This document shows positions 40,524-49,854 of a stretch of DNA of 64,000 bases, one piece after another. Position 1 is the first letter of the stretch. Every line of letters begins with the position of its first letter. The position numbers and the translations under genes were made by a program. The stretch is from Mycolicibacterium aurum (GTDB taxonomy: Bacteria; Actinomycetota; Actinomycetes; Mycobacteriales; Mycobacteriaceae): NCBI GenBank assembly GCA_900078775.1, contig LT549889.1, positions 5,146,001 to 5,210,000 of the forward strand, given 5' to 3'. A model generated the notes under the pieces. That model did no database searches. It saw nothing but the letters and a program-made list of their open reading frames with translations, and was not told the DNA's origin.

Positions 40524-42039
40524 CCGACCTCCGGCCCATCCGGGGCCGGTGACGGTACGCGGTCGGGCCGATGCGGTGCTGCTGGGCCTGCTCGCCTTCG
40601 CCGTCAGCATCCTCGGCGCCGGGCGCCCCTCCCTGTGGGTTGACGAATCCGCCACGGTGGCTGCCATCAGCCGGCCGGTCGATGAACTGTGGGCGCTGCT
40701 GCACAGCGTGGACGCCGTGCACGGCGTCTACTACCTGCTGCTGCACGGGTGGTCGGCGCTGATGCCGTCCGGCGAGGTGTGGTTGCGGCTGCCCAGTGCG
40801 GTGCTGGTGGGGGTGGCGGCCGCCGGGGTCGTGACGCTGGGCAAGCAGTTGTCGACCCGGTCGGTGGGCCTGACCGCGGGGGCGGTGTTCGCGTTGCTGC
40901 CGCGCACCAGCTGGGCCGGCATCGAGGCCCGGCCGTACGCGCTGACCATGGCCTGCGCGGTCTGGTTGACGGTGCTGCTGATCGTCGCCCTGCGGCACGG
41001 ATCCGTACGGCTTTGGGCCGCTTACGGATTGGGGTTCATCGCGTCGGTCGCCGTCAACGTGATGGTGCTGCTGGTCCTGACGGCGCACGCCGTGCTGGTG
41101 CTCGCCCACCCCCGATCCCGTCGGGCGTGGGCAGTGACCGTCGCGGTGACCGCGCCGGCACTGCTCGCGGTGGTGTGGATCCTGCTCGGCCAACAGGGGC
41201 AGGTCAGCTGGATCTGGCCGGTGGGGCCCGCGACGGCCGGGCAGATCTTCGCCGAACAGTACTTCCCGTCGGTGTACGCGGACAGCCTGCGCGCCGTCGG
41301 GCCCGACCAGCAGGAGTTCACCGCCGAAGGGCTCGCGGTCGCGATGCAGGCCTGGCTGCGGGTGGTACCGCTGATCAGCCTGGTCATCGTGCTTGCTGCG
41401 CTGGCGGTGTGGAAGCGGCACCGCGGGACGGCCGAGATACCCAGCGGCGCAGGACTGTTGGTGGCAGTGTCGGGGACCTGGATGGTGGCGCCGACGGCGC
41501 TGCTGGTCGGGTACTCGGTGCTCGGCCGGCCGCTCTACCAACCGCACTACCTTGCCTTCAGTACACCGGCGGTGGCGCTGCTGATCGGTCTCGGGGTCGT
41601 GGCGGTGGGACGCGAACGCCGCCGGATCGGCGTCATCCTGGCCCTGCTGGCGCTGGCGGCGGTCCCGAACTACCTCGCCCAGCGTGGCCCGTACGCAAAG
41701 TACGGCTCCGACTTCAGCCAGATCGCCACCGTGCTCGCCACGCACGCCGCACCCGGGGCGTGTCTGTCGGTCACCGAGCACTCCCTGGCCGACGGGCTGG
41801 AGGGCGCCCGGCTGCTGCACGGCGATCGGCTACTCGACATCGGGACGGATACCTCGGCACGGCAACGGAACTCGCTGTTCGGCTCCCGGCTTCCCGCCGC
41901 GGAACACCCGGTCGGCGACTGCGCGGTGCTCTGGGTCGTCGCCGGGGTGGACGGCCGGCCGGCGGCCCCCGGCTTCCGGGTGCAGCGGCACTGGCAGTTC
42001 AACCAGAGCGCGGTGACCGAGGAGGTACGGATCCGGTGA
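40501..42039 (+). CDS. Polytopic GT-C-type glycosyltransferase (GT39/RgtA-like)
   Basis: The 512-residue membrane protein has about ten hydrophobic segments. After the first comes GAGRPSLWVDESATVAAISR; the Asp-Glu pair in the first outer loop is the catalytic and metal signature of GT-C enzymes that use polyprenyl-phosphate sugars. VLLGLLAFAVSILGAGRP is segment 1. It probably adds a sugar (mannose or arabinose are common) to a lipid or protein on the outer face of the membrane. ATG 40501 precedes segment 1; GTG 40549 is a later option. It overlaps the MMPL gene by one base. Confidence 0.85.
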   Translation: MPDLAAPDRPPAHPGPVTVRGRADAVLLGLLAFAVSILGAGRPSLWVDESATVAAISRPVDELWALLHSVDAVHGVYYLLLHGWSALMPSGEVWLRLPSAVLVGVAAAGVVTLGKQLSTRSVGLTAGAVFALLPRTSWAGIEARPYALTMACAVWLTVLLIVALRHGSVRLWAAYGLGFIASVAVNVMVLLVLTAHAVLVLAHPRSRRAWAVTVAVTAPALLAVVWILLGQQGQVSWIWPVGPATAGQIFAEQYFPSVYADSLRAVGPDQQEFTAEGLAVAMQAWLRVVPLISLVIVLAALAVWKRHRGTAEIPSGAGLLVAVSGTWMVAPTALLVGYSVLGRPLYQPHYLAFSTPAVALLIGLGVVAVGRERRRIGVILALLALAAVPNYLAQRGPYAKYGSDFSQIATVLATHAAPGACLSVTEHSLADGLEGARLLHGDRLLDIGTDTSARQRNSLFGSRLPAAEHPVGDCAVLWVVAGVDGRPAAPGFRVQRHWQFNQSAVTEEVRIR

Positions 42040-44207
42040 TGGTGGACAGGATCGCGGCCTGGGCGCTGCGGATGCCCAAGCGGGTGGCCGGTATCGCGGC
42101 GCTGGTGGCGGTGGCCGCGGCGATCGTCGGCGTACCCGTCGCCGGGCAGCTGTCCGCCGGCGGATTCCAGGACCCGACAGCCGAATCGGCGCGGGCCAAC
42201 CAGGTCCTGACCGAGGTGTTCGGCAAGAGCGAGGTCCAGCTGGTGCTGGTGGTCGGCCCCGCGGCCGGGCAACCGGACGCTCCGGTCGAGGCCGCCGGAC
42301 GCGAGATGGTGGACCTGCTGGAACGCAGCCCGCACGTCATCGGCGTGATCTCGCCGTGGACGTCACCGCCGCAGATCGCCGGTGCGCTCGACGGGGCGGG
42401 CGGGTCCGGACTGGTCATCGCCGATCTACGGGGTGGGGAGAGTCGCGCCCCCGGATACGCCAAGGACCTCGTCGCGGCCGTGCACAACGAGGTACTGCCG
42501 CAGTTCCCCGGGGTGCGCGCACAAGCGGGCGGGTCGGCCATGGTGTTCGCCCAGATCACCGACCAGACGCTGCGCGATGTGCTGATCATGGAGTCGATCG
42601 CGGTGCCGCTCAGCCTGTTGGTGTTGGTGTGGGTGTTCGGCGGACTGCTCGCTGCCAGCCTGCCGCTGATCGTCGCGGGGGCGGCGATCGCCGGGACCCT
42701 GGCGGTGCTGCGCGCCATCACGCTGTGGGCCGACGTGTCGATCTTCGCGTTGAGTCTCGCGACCGCACTGGGATTCGCGCTGGCCGTCGACTACACCCTG
42801 CTGCTGCTCAGCCGCTACCGCGACGAACGCGCCGAGGGCGCCGATCTGCGGCCCGCCGTGCGCGCCACCATGCGCACCGCGGGCCGCACCATCGTGTTCT
42901 CGGCGTTCATCGTCACCCTGTCCATGGCGACCCTGGTGCTGTTCCCCATCCCGTTCCTGCGGTCGTTCGCCTATGCCGGGGTGGCGACGGTGGCGCTGTG
43001 CGCGCTGGCCGCGCTGGTCCTCACCCCGACCGGCATCGTGCTGTTCGGTGAGCGTCTGACCATCCGGCCCGGGCGCCATCACAGACCCGATGCCCGACAC
43101 GGCTTCTGGTATCGCAGCACCACCTTCGTCGTGCGGCACGCGCTGGTTCTCGGGCTGGGCGGGCTGGCGGTGCTGCTGCTGGCGGGCGCACCGTTCCTGG
43201 ACGCCCGGTGGGGCAACCCCGACGACCGGGCGCTGCCCCGCGCCGCGTCGGCCCACCAGGTCGGTGATGTGCTGCGCGCGCAGTTCCCGGCCCGGTCCGG
43301 GACCGAGAGCATCGTGGTGGTGCCCGACGCGCAGGGCCTCACCCCGGCGGACTGGGACGGGTACGCGGCGGCCGCGTCCCGAATCGACGGTGTGCTGACG
43401 GTGTCCGCGCCGACCGGTACCTTCGCCCAGGGTGGCATGGTCGGTCCGCCAGCGGGTGGTACCGAAATCCGTTCTGGCAGTGCCTATCTGACCGTCACCG
43501 GGGATGCGGCACTGTTCTCGGAGGAGTCGGAGGCCCAGCTGCAGAGTCTGCGGGCGTTGTCCGGCCCGGGCGGGCGCGGCGTGGACATCACCGGGGCCGC
43601 CGCGGTGAACAGCGACGGGGTGCAGGCGATCGGCGCCCGGTTGCCGGTGGTGCTCGCCCTGATGGCGCTGGTGATCTTCGTGGTGTTGTTCGCCCTGACC
43701 CGCAGCGTCGTGCTGCCGTTGAAGGCATTGGTGCTCAACACGCTGTCGCTGTCGGCGGCCTTCGGCGCGCTGGTGTGGATCTTCCAGGACGGCCATCTCG
43801 GGGCGTTCGGCACCACCCCGACCGGCACCCTGGTGGCCACCATCCCGGTGCTGCTGTTCTGCATCGCGTTCGGGCTGTCGATGGACTACGAGGTGTTCCT
43901 GCTCGCCCGCATCCGGGAGTTCTGGCTGGAACACCCCGACCAGGACCGCAGCATCACCCTGGGGCTCGCGCACACCGGGCGGGTGGTCACCGCGGCGGCA
44001 TTGATCATGTCCATCTCCTTCGCCGGGCTGATCGCCGCGCAGGTGTCCTTCATGCGGATGTTCGGCGTCGGTCTGGTGCTGGCCGTGCTGGTCGACGCCA
44101 CCCTGGTGCGGATGGTGCTGCTGCCGGCGTTCATGCACCTGCTCGGGCGGTGGAACTGGTGGGCGCCGCCGCTGCTGCGCCGACGGGAGAAATCGCTGCG
44201 GACCTGA
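42039..44207 (+). CDS. MMPL family RND transporter
   Basis: The 722-residue product has two repeats of an extracytoplasmic domain plus a membrane bundle. The proton-relay Asp-Tyr pairs are in GFALAVDYTLLLLSRYRDE and GLSMDYEVFLLARIRE. The N-terminus is AWALRMPKRVAGIAALVAVA. It is an actinobacterial MMPL transporter without the long C-terminal domain of MmpL3 or MmpL11. Placed between two glycosyltransferases, it may export a glycosylated lipid. ATG 42039 overlaps the previous stop (TGATG) with GGAGG upstream; GTG 42036 is possible. Confidence 0.92.
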   Translation: MVDRIAAWALRMPKRVAGIAALVAVAAAIVGVPVAGQLSAGGFQDPTAESARANQVLTEVFGKSEVQLVLVVGPAAGQPDAPVEAAGREMVDLLERSPHVIGVISPWTSPPQIAGALDGAGGSGLVIADLRGGESRAPGYAKDLVAAVHNEVLPQFPGVRAQAGGSAMVFAQITDQTLRDVLIMESIAVPLSLLVLVWVFGGLLAASLPLIVAGAAIAGTLAVLRAITLWADVSIFALSLATALGFALAVDYTLLLLSRYRDERAEGADLRPAVRATMRTAGRTIVFSAFIVTLSMATLVLFPIPFLRSFAYAGVATVALCALAALVLTPTGIVLFGERLTIRPGRHHRPDARHGFWYRSTTFVVRHALVLGLGGLAVLLLAGAPFLDARWGNPDDRALPRAASAHQVGDVLRAQFPARSGTESIVVVPDAQGLTPADWDGYAAAASRIDGVLTVSAPTGTFAQGGMVGPPAGGTEIRSGSAYLTVTGDAALFSEESEAQLQSLRALSGPGGRGVDITGAAAVNSDGVQAIGARLPVVLALMALVIFVVLFALTRSVVLPLKALVLNTLSLSAAFGALVWIFQDGHLGAFGTTPTGTLVATIPVLLFCIAFGLSMDYEVFLLARIREFWLEHPDQDRSITLGLAHTGRVVTAAALIMSISFAGLIAAQVSFMRMFGVGLVLAVLVDATLVRMVLLPAFMHLLGRWNWWAPPLLRRREKSLRT

Positions 44208-44241
44208 AACCCATCCGCCCGGGCACGGGCTCCGAATCCTC

Positions 44242-44288
44242 TGAAGACGACGCATGCTCTGACGGCGACGCATGCTCTTGAAGACGAC
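44242..44288 (+). repeat. Short direct repeats before the GT1 gene
   Basis: GACGCATGCTCT occurs at 44249-44260 and again 18 bp later, and TGAAGACGAC occurs at 44242 and 44279. They fill most of the 99-bp gap after the MMPL gene. The function is unknown. Confidence 0.6.
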
Positions 44289-44306
44289 ACAGAAGGAGGG
44301 CACGCC

Positions 44307-45569
44307 ATGGCGGTGATCCTGGCCTACACCGCACCCGCCCTGGGGCACCTGTACCCCTTCTGCGCGCAGCTGAGGGAACTGGCCGACCGCGGACATCAGG
44401 TGCACGTCCGCACCCTGGCCGAGGGGGTGCGGCTGTGCCGGGATCTGGGCTTCGAGGCCGCCGCCGTGGACCCTCGCATCGAGACACTGCACAACCAGGG
44501 CAGCACCGGCGGGGTGCTCCGCGCGGCGGGTGACACGGTCCGGGCGCTGGCCGCATGCGCCGCGGTCGAGGTCGGTGACATCGAGCGGGCGGTGCGCCAG
44601 ACCCGCCCGGACCTGGTCATCGTGGACTCGAACTGCTGGGGGGCCATCTCCTACGCGGAGGCCAACAACCTTGCCTACGTGGTGTTCTCGGCGTTCACCC
44701 CGTATCTGCGTTCACCCGGTTCCCCGCCGTTCGGCCCCGGCGCCCGGCCGTGGCCAGGGCCGCTGGGCCGGATCCGGGACTGGGGCGTCGGGCTGGTCAC
44801 CGGCGCGGTTTTCGACCGTCCGTTCCGCCGCGGCCTGCACCCGGTGCGGGCCGCGCTGGGCCTGCCCGATGTCCGGACCGCCGACGAGCTACTGCGACGC
44901 GCACCGGCCGTGCTGGTCGCGACCGGTAAACCGTTCGAATACCCGCACACCGACTGGGGGCCGTCGGTCACCATGATCGGCCCGGCCGCGTTCGACCCGC
45001 GGCCCGCGCAGACCCCGGCCTGGCTGCGCGACATCGCCGACCCCATCGTGCTGGTCACCACCTCCTCGGTGCCGCAGGCCGATGAGTGGCTGGTCCGCAC
45101 CGCGGTGCAGGCATTGGCCGGGCAGGGGCTGCACGTGGTGGCGACGTCGCCGGCGCGGACCGTCCCGGCGGCCGCCGCCCGGCCGGGTGTGACGCTGACC
45201 GAGTTCGTGCCGCATTCACTGGTATTGGAACGCGCGGTATGCGTCATCACCCACGGCGGGATGGGCGTCACGCAGAAGGCCCTCGGCCGGGGAATCCCGG
45301 TGTGCGCCGTGCCTTTCGGCCGCGATCAGTTCGAGGTGGCGCGCCGGGTGGAGGTCGCCCGCTGCGGGGTCCGGCTGCCCGCCGACCGGCTCACACCGGC
45401 GGCCCTGCGGTCCGCGGTCAGCGAGGCCATGTCGATGACCGCCGGGGCCGCCGCCGTGGCCCGCGGGTTCGCCGCGACCGGCGGAGTGTCCCGCGGCGCC
45501 GACATCGTGGAAGACATTCTGCCGCAATGTCACCCGGTCGAACGGGTCACCGTCGACGGGATCAGCTGA
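44307..45569 (+). CDS. GT1-family glycosyltransferase (UDP-glycosyltransferase/MGT type)
   Basis: The 420-residue GT-B enzyme has an N-terminal acceptor domain (VILAYTAPALGHLYPFCAQL) and a C-terminal nucleotide-sugar domain with THGGMGVTQKALGRGIPVC and PFGRDQFEVARRVE. Close types glycosylate macrolides, flavonoids or lipids; in mycobacteria similar enzymes build glycopeptidolipid sugars. AGAAGGAGG precedes ATG 44307. With the GT-C and MMPL genes upstream it may form a glycolipid assembly and export set. Its 3' end overlaps the antiparallel nitroreductase gene by 8 bases. Confidence 0.9.
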   Translation: MAVILAYTAPALGHLYPFCAQLRELADRGHQVHVRTLAEGVRLCRDLGFEAAAVDPRIETLHNQGSTGGVLRAAGDTVRALAACAAVEVGDIERAVRQTRPDLVIVDSNCWGAISYAEANNLAYVVFSAFTPYLRSPGSPPFGPGARPWPGPLGRIRDWGVGLVTGAVFDRPFRRGLHPVRAALGLPDVRTADELLRRAPAVLVATGKPFEYPHTDWGPSVTMIGPAAFDPRPAQTPAWLRDIADPIVLVTTSSVPQADEWLVRTAVQALAGQGLHVVATSPARTVPAAAARPGVTLTEFVPHSLVLERAVCVITHGGMGVTQKALGRGIPVCAVPFGRDQFEVARRVEVARCGVRLPADRLTPAALRSAVSEAMSMTAGAAAVARGFAATGGVSRGADIVEDILPQCHPVERVTVDGIS

Positions 45570-46383
45570 GATCGAAGGTGGTGGTCTCCGCCACCGACCG
45601 GCGCGGCTCCGGTGGCAGCGGGTCGCCGGCCGCGGGCGGGCCCAGCCGGACCAGCACCTGCGGATACGCCTCCCCGTCGAACACCTCACAGGCCAGCGCC
45701 AACCGGTTGCGGGCATCGCGCAGCGGCTCGGTCAGCGGGCAGGTGGCCAGCCCCAACGCGGCCGCCGACAGGGTCAGGCCGCTGAGCGCCTCACCGGCCC
45801 GCAGCCGGGCCAGGTCGGTGTCGGCGTCGGTGGCCAGCACCAACATCACGGCCTCGTCGTCCCCGTGCCCGGACGGATCGCCGCCGTAGCCCAGGCCGAC
45901 CTCGGTCTCCCCGGCCCGCGCCCACCGCCCGGGCGGCACCACGGCCAACTGGACGCCGAGGCGCTGCGCCCGGATCACCAGCAGCTCGATCGTGCCCGCC
46001 GGCAGTGCGCCGCGGTAGGGCCGCCGGTCGGCCCGGCGCCGGGCGATCGCCGCGGCCAGTTCCAGGCTGCCATCGCCGGGTGGATGGGGTTGCAGCTCCA
46101 ACGCGGCCAGCACCTCGTCCTGCGGGAACCGGGCGATGCGGGCCGACCAGCCGGCGGCGGCGAAGGCGACCGCGCAGTGGTGCAGCACCGCCCCGCAGCC
46201 CAGCAGCACATCGCGGCGGTCGGCATCGGTGTCGCCGAGGCTGCGGGCCCAGTCGGCCAACAGCAGCACACCGCGGTCGTCGACCACCCAGCGCCACGGC
46301 TGGGCATTGCCCGCCGACGGTGCGTGCGCGGCGAGGTCGAGCACGCTCTGCAATTCCGCGGCGTCGGGGAACGCGGTGGGCAT
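45562..46383 (-). CDS. Acg-type nitroreductase-fold flavoprotein
   Basis: The 273-residue product has LDLAAHAPSAGNAQPWRWVV, the FMN-site motif of Acg-type (Rv2032, Rv3127, Rv3131) proteins, plus RRADRRPYRGALPAG and a late SGLTLSAAALGLATCPLTEP. Acg proteins are about 330 residues, so this is a shorter form. Many hold FMN but show little nitroreductase turnover and may sequester flavin. AGGAGG lies before ATG 46383. It is monocistronic; an antiparallel overlap with the GT1 gene means that the two may interfere. Confidence 0.85.
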   Translation of the reverse strand: MPTAFPDAAELQSVLDLAAHAPSAGNAQPWRWVVDDRGVLLLADWARSLGDTDADRRDVLLGCGAVLHHCAVAFAAAGWSARIARFPQDEVLAALELQPHPPGDGSLELAAAIARRRADRRPYRGALPAGTIELLVIRAQRLGVQLAVVPPGRWARAGETEVGLGYGGDPSGHGDDEAVMLVLATDADTDLARLRAGEALSGLTLSAAALGLATCPLTEPLRDARNRLALACEVFDGEAYPQVLVRLGPPAAGDPLPPEPRRSVAETTTFDLS

Positions 46384-46419
46384 ACCTCTGACCTCCTGGC
46401 TCGGGAACTGCGTGCGGAT

Positions 46420-46995
46420 CTAGTGTGCGTCAGCCCGATTGATCGCGGCCACCTTCGCCGAGATCCAGTCCACATAGGCCAGTCCGATCGCCGAGGCGAT
46501 GAACGCCATGTGGATGATGGTCTGCCACTTCAGCGTTTCGGGCTGCAGATTGTCGGCGTTGATGAACGACTTGAGCAGGTGGATCGATGAGATACCGATG
46601 ATCGACATGGCCAACTTGACCTTCAGCACGTTCGGGTTGACGTGGCTGAGCCATTCCGGCTTGTCCGGGTGGCTGTCCATCCGGATCCGCGAGACGAACG
46701 TCTCGTAGCCGCCGATGATCACCATGATCAGCAGGTTGGCGATCATCACCACGTCGACCAGGCCGAGCACGATGAGCATCACCGCGGCCTCGTCCAGATG
46801 GTTGAAATCCATGGCGAGGTGGATCAGTTCCTTCCAGAACACGATCACGTAGACGATCTGGGCGACGATCAGCCCGAGATACAGCGGTGCCTGCAGCCAG
46901 CGGCTGACGAAGATCGACGAGCCGATGAAGCTGGTGAACGACTGGTACTGCGGCCGAGCCCCCGGTGCTGCGGCGTTGTTTTCGGTTGTGGTCAT
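46420..46995 (-). CDS. UPF0114/YqhA (TIGR00645) membrane protein
   Basis: The 191-residue inner-membrane protein has about four hydrophobic segments (APLYLGLIVAQIVYVIVFW, AAVMLIVLGLVDVVMIANLL, KLAMSIIGISSIHLLKSFI, IIHMAFIASAIGLAYVDWI) with the conserved GGYETFVSRI loop. E. coli YqhA belongs to the same family; its function is not settled. ATG 46995 has AGGAAAG upstream. It follows ilvD by 10 bases in the same direction and may be co-transcribed. Confidence 0.87.
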   Translation of the reverse strand: MTTTENNAAAPGARPQYQSFTSFIGSSIFVSRWLQAPLYLGLIVAQIVYVIVFWKELIHLAMDFNHLDEAAVMLIVLGLVDVVMIANLLIMVIIGGYETFVSRIRMDSHPDKPEWLSHVNPNVLKVKLAMSIIGISSIHLLKSFINADNLQPETLKWQTIIHMAFIASAIGLAYVDWISAKVAAINRADAH

Positions 46996-47005
46996 CTTTC
47001 CTATC

Positions 47006-48721
47006 TCAGTTGCACACCGCGCCGACCGCCGCCGAGCGCACCAGCTTCGTGTATTTGGCCAGCACACCGGTCGTGTAGACCGGGGGCAGTGGTTCGAAAC
47101 CGGCCTTGCGGGAGTCGAATTCGGCCTCGTCGACCAACAGGTCCAGCGTCCCGTGTGCGACGTCGAGGCGGATCCGGTCCCCGTCGCGGACGAACGCGAT
47201 CGGGCCGCCGTCCACCGCCTCCGGGGCGATGTGCCCGACACACAGGCCGGTGGTGCCGCCGGAGAACCGGCCGTCGGTCATCAACAGCACGTCCTTGCCC
47301 AACCCGGCGCCCTTGATGGCGCCGGTGATGGCCAGCATTTCGCGCATACCCGGGCCGCCCTTGGGGCCCTCGTAGCGGATGACGACCACGTCGCCGTGGG
47401 TGATGGTGCCGTCCTCCAGGGCGTCCAGCGCCGCTCGTTCACGCTCGAAAACCCGTGCGGTGCCCTCGAACACGTCGGAGTCGAAGCCGGCGGACTTGAC
47501 CACCGCGCCCTCCGGCGCGAGCGACCCGTGCAGGATGGTGATCCCGCCGGTGGGGTGGATCGGATTGTTCATGGCGCGGAGCACCTTGCCGTCCGGGTCC
47601 GGCGGCTCGATGTGGGCCAGGTTCTCGGCCATCGTCTCACCGGTGACGGTCAGGCAATCACCGTGCAGCAGACCGGCGTCCAGCAGCGCGCGCATCACCA
47701 CCGGCACACCGCCGATCTCGTCGACATGCTTCATCACGTAGGCGCCGAAGGGCTTTACATCGGCCAGGTGCGGGACCTTGTTACCGACCCGGGTGAAGTC
47801 GTCCAGGGTCAGTTCCACCCCGGCCTCCCAGGCGATGGCCAGCAGGTGCAGCACCGCGTTGGTGGAGCCGCCGAACGCCATCACCACGGCGATGGCGTTC
47901 TCGAAGGCCTCCTTGGTGAGGATGTCGCGGGCGGTGATCCCGCGGCGCAGCATCTCGACCACGGCCTCGCCGGAGCGGCGGGCGTACTCGTCGCGGCGCT
48001 TGTCGATCGCGACCGGGGATGCGCTGCCCGGCAACGACATTCCCAGCGCCTCGGCAGCCGAGGCCATGGTGTTGGCGGTGTACATGCCACCGCACGCCCC
48101 CTCGCCCGGACAGATGGCCCGCTCGATGATGTCGACGTCCTCGCGGGACATCAGCCCGCGCGCGCACGCCCCGACCGCCTCGAAGGCGTCGATGATGGTG
48201 ACTTCCTTCTCGGTCCCGTCGGTGAGCCGGGCGGTGCCGGGCATGATCGAGCCGTTGTAGAGGAACACCGACGCCAGGTCGAGCCGGGCGGCGGCCATCA
48301 GCATGCCGGGGATCGACTTGTCGCAGCCGGCCAGCAGCACCGATCCGTCCAGGCGCTCGGCCTGCATGACGGTCTCCACGCTGTCGGCGATCACCTCCCG
48401 CGACACCAGCGAGAAGTGCATGCCCTCGTGGCCCATCGAGATGCCGTCGGACACCGAGATGGTGCCGAACTCCAGCGGGTACCCGCCGGCGGAGTGCACA
48501 CCGCCCTTGACCGCCTGGGCGAGCCGCTGCAGCGACATGTTGCACGGGGTGATCTCGTTCCACGACGAACCGACACCGATCTGCGGTTTGGCCCAGTCGT
48601 CGTCGCCCATGCCGACCGCGCGCAGCATGCCGCGCGCCGCGGTCTTCTCCAAGCCGTCGGTGACGTCGCGACTGCGGGGTTTGATGTCCACCCCGGGGCG
48701 AGTTTCAGATGGTGAGGGCAT
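47006..48721 (-). CDS. ilvD: Dihydroxy-acid dehydratase
   Basis: The 571-residue product converts 2,3-dihydroxy-isovalerate (or methylvalerate) to the 2-oxoacid in valine, leucine and isoleucine synthesis. Fe-S ligands and active-site segments are clear: NEITPCNMSLQ, LLAGCDKSIPGMLMAAARL and GEGACGGMYTANTM. C-terminal LMTDGRFSGGTTGLCVGHI is diagnostic. ATG 48721 precedes MPSPSETRPGVDIKPRSRDV; a longer frame exists but lacks homology. It lies divergently from the copper-responsive DUF305-ricR operon, matching M. tuberculosis Rv0189c. Confidence 0.97.
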   Translation of the reverse strand: MPSPSETRPGVDIKPRSRDVTDGLEKTAARGMLRAVGMGDDDWAKPQIGVGSSWNEITPCNMSLQRLAQAVKGGVHSAGGYPLEFGTISVSDGISMGHEGMHFSLVSREVIADSVETVMQAERLDGSVLLAGCDKSIPGMLMAAARLDLASVFLYNGSIMPGTARLTDGTEKEVTIIDAFEAVGACARGLMSREDVDIIERAICPGEGACGGMYTANTMASAAEALGMSLPGSASPVAIDKRRDEYARRSGEAVVEMLRRGITARDILTKEAFENAIAVVMAFGGSTNAVLHLLAIAWEAGVELTLDDFTRVGNKVPHLADVKPFGAYVMKHVDEIGGVPVVMRALLDAGLLHGDCLTVTGETMAENLAHIEPPDPDGKVLRAMNNPIHPTGGITILHGSLAPEGAVVKSAGFDSDVFEGTARVFERERAALDALEDGTITHGDVVVIRYEGPKGGPGMREMLAITGAIKGAGLGKDVLLMTDGRFSGGTTGLCVGHIAPEAVDGGPIAFVRDGDRIRLDVAHGTLDLLVDEAEFDSRKAGFEPLPPVYTTGVLAKYTKLVRSAAVGAVCN

Positions 48722-48769
48722 GGGAGAAGTATGCCTGTGCGCCGGGGACCTTCCCAAACCTTTCCTGGA

Positions 48770-48794
48770 TACCCCCTTGGGGTACCGGTAGCCT
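48770..48794 (+). promoter_or_regulatory. RicR copper operator and leaderless promoter
   Basis: TACCC-CCTTG-GGGTA (48770-48784) matches the published RicR palindrome TACCC-N5-GGGTA exactly. It is followed by a -10 box TAGCCT (48789-48794), 6 bases before ATG 48801. RicR bound here would cover the -35 region and release under copper. Confidence 0.85.
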
Positions 48795-48800
48795 GGGTGC

Positions 48801-49394
48801 ATGACTCGGACCGGACTCCTGACGGCCGTGGCCGTCGCCGCGTTGATCTCGGGCTGCGGTGGCTCCGACGTCGGCCCGTCGACGACCTCGGCGGCCGGAT
48901 CGGCCGCAGCCACCGAGGCCGGCCTCACCCCCGGGGTCAACGCCACCGACCGCGCCTTCGCCTACGGGCTGCTGGCACAGCGTCCCCAGATCGACCACCT
49001 CGTCGAGCTGGCCCGCGCCAACTCCGGCAACCCGGCGGTGGTCGCCGCGGCCGAGGCGCTGGCCCGCAGCGAGCGGCAGCAGAGTGACACCGTCAATGCC
49101 CTGCTGGTGCAGTGGAGCGACGGTGAGGAGGGCGGGCAGGGACCGCCCCCGGAGGGCCCGACGCTGTTCGACCGCGGCGCCGTCGAGCGGCTCGGGTCGC
49201 TGACCGGCCCGGAGTTCGACACACTGTGGCTGCAGGCCATGCTCAACCACCACCAGGCGGTGATGATCATGGCTTCCTCGGAGATCAAGGACGGTGCCGA
49301 CGTCAACGCCAAGGCCCTGGCCCAGGGCGTGCTGGAGACGCGTCAGGCCGAGGTCGAGCAGTTGCAGCAGTTGTTGGGAGGTGGACCGCGATGA
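48801..49394 (+). CDS. DUF305 lipoprotein, copper-regulated
   Basis: The 197-residue product has a lipoprotein signal (AVAALISGCGGSD, Cys19 lipidated), a low-complexity linker, and a ferritin-like DUF305 domain with MLNHHQAVMIMASSEIKDGA. The His pair and Met are possible copper ligands. It is preceded by a perfect RicR operator and overlaps ricR as ATGA. That points to a role in handling copper at the cell surface, but no biochemical role of DUF305 can be read here. ATG 48801 is at the expected leaderless start. Confidence 0.88.
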   Translation: MTRTGLLTAVAVAALISGCGGSDVGPSTTSAAGSAAATEAGLTPGVNATDRAFAYGLLAQRPQIDHLVELARANSGNPAVVAAAEALARSERQQSDTVNALLVQWSDGEEGGQGPPPEGPTLFDRGAVERLGSLTGPEFDTLWLQAMLNHHQAVMIMASSEIKDGADVNAKALAQGVLETRQAEVEQLQQLLGGGPR

Positions 49395-49693
49395 GTGAAG
49401 AGATGCCGGTCGAGCACGGCTACTCGCTGCAGAAGGAGAATTACGCCAAACGGCTGCGCCGCATCGAGGGGCAGGTGCGCGGGATCGCCAAGATGATCGA
49501 CGACGACAAGTACTGCATCGACATCCTGACCCAGATCAGCGCGGTGAACAGCGCCCTGCAGTCCGTCGCACTCGGCCTGCTCGACGAGCACCTGGGGCAC
49601 TGCGTCACCCAGGCCGTCGCCGAGGGCGGCGGCCAGGCGGACGCCAAACTCGCCGAGGCTTCGGCTGCCATCGCCCGTCTGGTGCGCTCCTGA
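49391..49693 (+). CDS. ricR: Copper-sensing repressor RicR (CsoR family)
   Basis: The 100-residue four-helix repressor has Cu(I) ligands C42, H67 and C71 in KYCIDIL and DEHLGHCVTQ, with exactly the spacing of CsoR (C36, H61 and C65 in M. tuberculosis CsoR). RRIEGQVRGIAKMIDDD is the family helix. It binds the TACCC-N5-GGGTA operator and lets go when copper binds. It is translated with the DUF305 gene and so autoregulated through the operator at 48770. It corresponds to Rv0190 by position and sequence. Confidence 0.93.
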   Translation: MSEEMPVEHGYSLQKENYAKRLRRIEGQVRGIAKMIDDDKYCIDILTQISAVNSALQSVALGLLDEHLGHCVTQAVAEGGGQADAKLAEASAAIARLVRS

Positions 49694-49854
49694 GAGCCGT
49701 CACAGGTGTAACGATCGACACCGTCGTGGCGATCAAACCCCAAGGTCAGTGCCGCAGGTCGGATGGTGGTGAGGGGTTCGTCCGATCTCGGCGCGGGTTA
49801 GCTGGTGACAGCCCTGTGCCACACTGGTCTGCAGATATGCCAGTGGAGGTGATT

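Noticed and set aside
42426..44492. 688-codon minus-strand frame over the MMPL gene
   Set aside because: Product is Gln, His and Arg-rich with no fold; the plus strand has intact MMPL motifs.
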